This document shows positions 60,204-64,000 of a stretch of 64,000 nt of DNA, one piece after another (position 1 is the first letter of the stretch; each line of letters begins with the position of its first letter). The notes under the pieces are model-generated. The model saw only the letters and a program-made list of their open reading frames with translations, was not told the origin of the DNA and searched no databases. Origin of the DNA: Acidobacteriota bacterium (lineage in GTDB: Bacteria; Acidobacteriota; Thermoanaerobaculia; UBA5066); assembly GCA_016716715.1 (NCBI GenBank), contig JADJVE010000008.1:104501-168500 (forward strand), written 5' to 3'. The position numbers and the translations under genes are program-made.

Positions 60204-60677
60204 TCAGCTCTGCGGCGGGCCGCCGCGGAGCCCGCCTCGCATCTGGCGGTGCGCGGCGATCCAGCCGTCCAGCTTCGCCCGCTGCTCGGGCGTGAGCACC
60301 GCGTCGATCTCGGCCCGGACGGCCTTCATCTTCGCCTTGGCGGTTTCGCCGTTCGCCCGCACCTTGAGGAACGCGGCGCCGACGACCGCGGGGTCGGGCT
60401 TCGCGGCGGACGCGGCCGCCTTCAGGGCCTCGCGATCTGCCTTGGCCTGCTCGCGCAGGGCCGCCCCTTCGTCCTTATGCGAGGCGAAGATCGCCTTGAT
60501 CTTCTCCTTCTGGGCGTCGGAGAGGTCGAGGGTCGCCATCGCCGCGCGGATGCCCTGGGCCAGCTTGCCGGGCCCGCCGGGAGCGGGCTGGGCGAGGGCG
60601 GCCCCGGCCGCGAGCACTCCGGAGAGAACGAGGGCGGAGACACCGAAGAGATTCTTCTGAAAGGGTTTATGAGACAT
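60204..60677 (-). CDS. Spy/CpxP-like periplasmic protein
   Basis: A 157-residue exported helical protein (signal peptide ending AALAQ) with LTxxQ-like repeats (LDLSDAQKEKIKAIFASHKDE and LTPEQRAKLDGW), the pattern of Spy/CpxP envelope chaperones and metal-resistance proteins. The nearby ECF sigma and anti-sigma genes upstream on the same strand suggest envelope-stress control. Its GGAGG (60686-60690), eight bases before the ATG, lies at the base of a stem-loop. The first codons (KPFQKNLF) lie on the left arm of an AT-rich repeat. Confidence 0.8.
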   Translation of the reverse strand: MSHKPFQKNLFGVSALVLSGVLAAGAALAQPAPGGPGKLAQGIRAAMATLDLSDAQKEKIKAIFASHKDEGAALREQAKADREALKAAASAAKPDPAVVGAAFLKVRANGETAKAKMKAVRAEIDAVLTPEQRAKLDGWIAAHRQMRGGLRGGPPQS

Positions 60678-60793
60678 TTGCTGAACCTCCGGGCGGCTTT
60701 TCGTCCGCCTCTAGGGTTCAGACGCCGAATGTGGGGTCGGCGTTTACAGATGCCGCCTTCCCCCTCTTACCTTCTAAGAAAGATCCTCTTCAG
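60645..60793. repeat. Inverted AT-rich arm pair between anti-sigma and Spy-like genes
   Basis: Left arm 60645-60673 (GAAGAGATTCTTCTGAAAGG...) and right arm 60761-60793 (TTACCTTCTAAGAAAGATCC core) are inverted, about 87 bases apart, and frame the whole intergenic region. The right arm starts directly after the anti-sigma stop codon; the left arm covers the first codons of the Spy-like gene. Confidence 0.65.
60682..60720 (-). promoter_or_regulatory. Leader stem-loop overlapping the Spy-like ribosome-binding site
   Basis: TGAACCT/AGGGTTCA forms an outer stem with one bulge and GGCGG/CCGCC an inner stem around CTTTTCGT. On the minus strand the GGAGG of the Spy-like gene is part of the base of this structure, so folding could hide the ribosome-binding site; it may alternatively end the anti-sigma message. 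Confidence 0.4.
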
Positions 60794-61524
60794 AATCTCT
60801 CGCCGACGAGGACGATCGCGCCCGTCGGAGCCGGGACGCCGCCCTTCGGCTCGACCGAGACGGCGAACTTCAAGGGCCGGTCGTCGAACGACTCCTGCTT
60901 CGAGATGGGGATCACCGTCGCCCCGTCGCTCTTGGCGTCGAACGTCCCGGCCGGGACGGGCTGGTCACCCACGAACGCCCACAGCTCGTAGCTCTTCTCG
61001 AGCGGCAGGGGAGGCAGGCCGGACACCCAGAGAATTCCCTGCTTCGTCCCGGGGTTCCAGAGCAGCTTGGCGCGGGCGGCCGGGTTTCCCTCGAGCCCCT
61101 TCAGGAGCGCGACCTGCACCCGCGGGTCCTTCAGCCAGGAAATTTCCTGCGACGTCAGGGAGATCTGCCGGTCGCGCTCCTTGACCATCGTCTCGAGGCG
61201 GGCGACGTTTTCGCGCGTCGCCGCGAGGTCGGCGCGCGTCGCGTACCAGAGGGCCCCGAACGCGGCCGCGAGCATGAACGACGCGGCGACGCCGAGCGCC
61301 CAGATCATCGTGGCGAGGCCGCGGTCCGGCCCGGCCTCGGCGATCGCGATTGCGGCCGCTTCGGCGCCGGGCCCCCGGATCTCCCACAGGACGCGGTCCC
61401 GGACCTCCGCGGGCGGCGCGATCTTCGCGCCCGTGTCGAGCGCGTCGAGCTCGGCCTCGAGAGCCTCGGCCTGGAAGGCGGCCTCTTCCGCGGCGCGGAG
61501 GGCGCGCCTCTGCTCGTCAGCCAC
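60790..61524 (-). CDS. RskA-family anti-sigma factor
   Basis: A 244-residue single-span protein: N-terminal cytoplasmic part, membrane span (TMIWALGVAASFMLAAAFGALWY, residues about 73-95), coiled segment, and a C-terminal RskA/anti-sigma-K domain (LLWNPGTKQGILWVSGLPPLPLEKSYELWAFVGDQPVPAGTF). GTG 61524 overlaps the sigma gene stop by eight bases, confirming a sigma/anti-sigma pair. The N-terminal zinc-binding HxxxCxxC of ZAS proteins is absent. Just after its stop comes the right arm of an AT-rich repeat. Confidence 0.88.
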   Translation of the reverse strand: MADEQRRALRAAEEAAFQAEALEAELDALDTGAKIAPPAEVRDRVLWEIRGPGAEAAAIAIAEAGPDRGLATMIWALGVAASFMLAAAFGALWYATRADLAATRENVARLETMVKERDRQISLTSQEISWLKDPRVQVALLKGLEGNPAARAKLLWNPGTKQGILWVSGLPPLPLEKSYELWAFVGDQPVPAGTFDAKSDGATVIPISKQESFDDRPLKFAVSVEPKGGVPAPTGAIVLVGERF

Positions 61525-62080
61525 GGCTGGTTTCCTTCTGCGCGTTCGCGGCGATCGTGCGCATCTTCGAGAGGCCCGAGCGCGTCCGGCTCTTCACGGT
61601 CCCGAGCGGTTCGGCGAGACGCGCGGCGATCTCCTCCTGCGTGAGGCCTTCGAAGTAGGCGAGGCGGAGGACGGCCTGCTCCTTCTCGTTCAGCTGGGCG
61701 AGCGCGCGCTCGACGAAGTCGCGCACGTCGGCAGCCTCGGTCTCGTCGGCGGCGCCGGCGACCTGCTCGAGGATGGGTGTGTCCGCCGCCGTGATCCTCT
61801 TGTCGAACGACCGGCGGCTCCGCCAGCGGTCGAGCGCCCGGCTGCGCGCGATCGTGAACAGCCAGCCCCGCACGGACGCGCGGGCGCCGTCGAAGCGGCG
61901 CGCGTCGCGCCAGGCCTGGACGAAAGTCTCCTGCAGCACGTCTTCGGCGTCCCTCGCGTCCTTCAGGATACGGACACAGAAGCCGAAAAGGACCGGTGCG
62001 TGGAGATCGTAGAACGCGGCGAACGCCTCGCGGTCGCCCGCGACGATACGCGCGAAGAGGTCGTCAGCCGCCGCGTCCAC
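61517..62080 (-). CDS. ECF RNA polymerase sigma factor
   Basis: A 187-residue ECF sigma factor with region 2 (LHAPVLFGFCVRILKDARDAEDVLQETFVQAWRDARRF) and region 4 (AVLRLAYFEGLTQEEIAARLAEPLGTVKSRTRSGLSKMR). It is SigK-like, matching the RskA-type partner downstream. It would drive an envelope or oxidative stress regulon, probably with the Spy-like gene. GTG 62080 is the start. TTGACA at 62112-62117 lies upstream on the minus strand. Confidence 0.92.
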   Translation of the reverse strand: MDAAADDLFARIVAGDREAFAAFYDLHAPVLFGFCVRILKDARDAEDVLQETFVQAWRDARRFDGARASVRGWLFTIARSRALDRWRSRRSFDKRITAADTPILEQVAGAADETEAADVRDFVERALAQLNEKEQAVLRLAYFEGLTQEEIAARLAEPLGTVKSRTRSGLSKMRTIAANAQKETSRG

Positions 62081-62089
62081 GCCCCGGCA

Positions 62090-62117
62090 GACTGACGGGG
62101 CCGCCGGGGACTGTCAA
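62090..62117 (-). promoter_or_regulatory. Possible promoter of the ECF sigma gene
   Basis: Minus-strand TTGACA (62112-62117), a 16-base gap and TCAGTC (62090-62095), nine bases before the GTG. The -10 is weak and lies in the loop of a small dyad GCCCCG/CGGGGC (62081-62101), so the call is tentative. Confidence 0.3.
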
Positions 62118-62139
62118 GCGGGGCGGCCGGATCGGCATT

Positions 62140-62168
62140 TGACGCCCTTGCCGCGCCCCGCTACCTTG
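62140..62168 (+). promoter_or_regulatory. Promoter of the topoisomerase A-subunit gene
   Basis: TTGACG (62140-62145), a 17-base spacer and TACCTT (62163-62168) form a good sigma-70-type promoter about 36 bases before the ATG. Unlike the heme promoters it leaves a leader with GGAG before the start. Confidence 0.55.
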
Positions 62169-62203
62169 CACGCCGAGGCGCGCTGCGCGCGCCCGGAGCA
62201 CGC

Positions 62204-64000
62204 ATGACACGCAAGCAATCCGCCGCCTCCGGCGGCCAGCCGCCCCTGCCGTTCGACGCGGAGGTCGCCCTTCCGGAGGAAGCCCGGCGGCGGTACCTGA
62301 ACTACGCCCTGTCCGTCATCACCTCGCGCGCGCTGCCCGACGTCCGCGACGGCCTCAAGCCCGTCCAGCGCCGGATCCTCTTCGCGATGTTCCAGAACCT
62401 GCACCTGATGCCGGACGCGAAGTTCAAGAAGTCCGCGTCGGTCGTCGGCGACGTGATCGGCAAGTACCACCCGCACGGCGACGTCGCGATCTACGACGCG
62501 ATGGTCCGCATGGCGCAGCCCTTCTCGCTGCGCGCCCCGCTCGTCGACGGCCACGGCAACTTCGGTTCGCTGGACGGCGACTCGGCCGCGGCGTACCGGT
62601 ACACCGAGGCGCGCCTCAAGCCGCTCGCCATCGAGCTCCTCTCGGAGATCCGCAAGAAGACGGTCGACTGGCGCCCGAACTTCGACGGCGTCCACTTCGA
62701 GCCGGTCGTCCTCCCGGCGCGCTTCCCGAACCTCCTCGTGAACGGCGCGAGCGGCATCGCGGTCGGCATGGCGACGTCGATTCCTCCGCACAACCCGGTC
62801 GAGGTGCTCGACGCTGCGATCGCGGCCGTCGACGACCCGGACGCGGACCCGCTCAAGCACATCAAGGGCCCGGATTTCCCGACGGGCGGGCTCCTCCTCG
62901 GGGGCAAGCGCGAGATGCGCGCGATCTACGAGACGGGCCAGGGCACGCTCAAGCTGCGGGCCGAGTGGGAGGTCGAGGAGGGAGCGCGCGGCGCGCAGAC
63001 CATCGTCGTCACGTCGATCCCGTACGCGCAGGAGAAGGCCTCCCTCGTCTCGAAGATCGCGGACGTCATCATCGAGCGGCGGCTTCCGGTCCTCGTGGAC
63101 GTGCGCGACGAGTCGACGGACGACGTGCGCATCGTCCTCGAGATCAAGCGCGACACGGATCCGGCGCTCGTCATGACGTACCTCTACAAGCACACGCCGC
63201 TCGAGACGACGGTCCCGATCAACCTCACGTGCCTCGTCCCGGGCCCGAACCCGGACGTCGGCGAGCCCGCGCGCCTCTCGCTCAAGGCGATGCTGCGCCA
63301 CTTCCTCGACTTCCGGCTCGAGACCGTGAGGCGCCGTTTCACGTTCGACCTCGAGGAGCTGCGCCGCCGCATCCACCTCCTCGAAGGCTTCGTGATCATC
63401 TACGACGCGCTCGACGAGGCGATCCGGATCATCCGCAAGTCGGACGGCAAGGCGGACGCGGCCGGGAAGCTCATGAAGCGCTTCGGCCTCGACGAGGAGC
63501 AGGTCGAGGCGATCCTCGAGACGAAGCTCTACAAGCTCGCGCGCCTCGAGATCGACGCGATCCGCGCCGAGCTGAAGGAGAAGCTCGCGGAGGCCGCGAT
63601 CATCGAGGCGATCCTCAAGTCGCCGAAGAAGCTCTGGAACGAGGTCCGGGGCGAGCTCGGCGAGGTCCGCGAGGCCCTCGCGGGGGAGAAGCGCCGCACG
63701 AAGGTGCTCGCGAGCGTGGACGAGCCTGAATACGACGCCGAGGCGTTCATCCAGCACGAGGACACGTACGCCGTCGTCACGGTCGACGGGTGGCTCAAGC
63801 GCCTCGGCCAGCTGAAAGACCCGAAGGCGACACGCCTGCGGGAGGGCGACGAGGTCCTCGCCGTGCTCCAGGGCTCGACGAAGGAGCTCGGCGTCCTCTT
63901 CTCGAACCACGGCGCCGCGTACGTTCTCCACCTGAACGACGTACCTCCTTCCACCGGCTACGGCGAGCCCGTCCAGAAGCTCTTCAAGTTCGGGGACGGC
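62204..64000 (+). CDS. Type IIA topoisomerase subunit A (GyrA/ParC), 3' end beyond window
   Basis: Breaks and rejoins DNA with its partner GyrB/ParE. 599 residues are visible: LPDVRDGLKPVQRRILFAM, GDVIGKYHPHGD, the catalytic tyrosine Y133 in AAYRYTEARL, and MATSIPPHNPVEV, then a long coiled coil and the start of the C-terminal domain. At the quinolone-determining position it has PHGDVAIYD, with valine where GyrA usually has serine. GyrA versus ParC cannot be decided without the C-terminal beta-pinwheel. Start ATG 62204 with GGAG six bases before it. Confidence 0.93.
   Translation, partial: MTRKQSAASGGQPPLPFDAEVALPEEARRRYLNYALSVITSRALPDVRDGLKPVQRRILFAMFQNLHLMPDAKFKKSASVVGDVIGKYHPHGDVAIYDAMVRMAQPFSLRAPLVDGHGNFGSLDGDSAAAYRYTEARLKPLAIELLSEIRKKTVDWRPNFDGVHFEPVVLPARFPNLLVNGASGIAVGMATSIPPHNPVEVLDAAIAAVDDPDADPLKHIKGPDFPTGGLLLGGKREMRAIYETGQGTLKLRAEWEVEEGARGAQTIVVTSIPYAQEKASLVSKIADVIIERRLPVLVDVRDESTDDVRIVLEIKRDTDPALVMTYLYKHTPLETTVPINLTCLVPGPNPDVGEPARLSLKAMLRHFLDFRLETVRRRFTFDLEELRRRIHLLEGFVIIYDALDEAIRIIRKSDGKADAAGKLMKRFGLDEEQVEAILETKLYKLARLEIDAIRAELKEKLAEAAIIEAILKSPKKLWNEVRGELGEVREALAGEKRRTKVLASVDEPEYDAEAFIQHEDTYAVVTVDGWLKRLGQLKDPKATRLREGDEVLAVLQGSTKELGVLFSNHGAAYVLHLNDVPPSTGYGEPVQKLFKFGDG

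Noticed and set aside
62204..62700. Quinolone-resistance mutation
   Set aside because: Valine in PHGDVAIYD may be natural for this lineage; resistance cannot be inferred.
1..64000. Long overlapping open frames opposite real genes
   Set aside because: They are Arg/Ala/Gly/Pro-rich, lack domains and mirror well-supported genes, as expected at high GC.

Overview
The window is about 64 kb of very GC-rich bacterial chromosome, densely packed with genes and free of tRNA, rRNA, IS elements or CRISPR. No gene-free stretch exceeds about 250 bases. Several families point to Acidobacteriota, possibly a Thermoanaerobaculia-like lineage: a VWFA-related protein of the acidobacterial type at 6495-8180, a GWxTD plus VWA protein at 50091-53168, and a secreted metzincin with a terminal PCRxxDTR...GWF domain at 18150-19826. 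The lineage is an inference from gene content, not a measured phylogeny.

Layout. (1) 1-18 kb is a nearly complete C5 heme pathway. On the minus strand hemN, hemH and hemG lead into an M1 aminopeptidase that runs off the left edge. hemE is also minus, and hemX-hemA-hemC-hemD-hemB-hemL plus a kynureninase form a tightly coupled plus-strand operon resembling the Bacillus hemAXCDBL set. A three-gene VWA module (5171-9508) interrupts the block. (2) 20-29 kb is a seven-gene extracellular electron transfer cluster: an OmcA/MtrC-like decaheme, an MtrA-like decaheme, an MtrB/PioB-like barrel, a small monoheme cytochrome, an 11-heme membrane-anchored cytochrome, a di-heme cytochrome b and a NapC/NirT-like quinol dehydrogenase. 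It forms a possible path from the quinone pool through the outer membrane, next to the genes that make its heme. (3) 29-34 kb holds a DHODH-like protein, a PAS-LuxR regulator, aroC, a class V aminotransferase and a HEAT-repeat protein. (4) 34-42 kb (minus) is a coupled operon of carB, two O-antigen-ligase-like proteins and a degenerate M23 protein. (5) 42-50 kb holds a ComEA-like double helix-hairpin-helix protein, a YidB-like protein, a lipoprotein, lysC-thrB-thrC, an FHA protein and a cysteine desulfurase. (6) 50-64 kb holds the GWxTD/VWA protein, a GAF-PAS-GGDEF-EAL protein, maf, adenine deaminase, CorA, a Spy-like protein, an ECF sigma/anti-sigma pair and the start of a type II topoisomerase A subunit.

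The most unusual signal is a dispersed AT-rich DNA motif with core TTCTAAGAAA/TTTCTTAGAA, set in purine/pyrimidine-skewed flanks. It recurs at a dozen or more places, usually as inverted pairs of about 25-nt arms separated by about 60-105 nt. The arms lie inside or at the edges of hemG, hemH, hemC, hemD, hemL, aroC/aminotransferase, comEA-like, thrB and anti-sigma/spy-like genes. They are read in different frames and on both strands, so the conservation is at DNA (or RNA structure) level, not protein level. The 18-31 kb cytochrome block has none. Start sites suggest leaderless transcripts with extended -10 boxes for several heme genes, and two genes appear to start with CTG.
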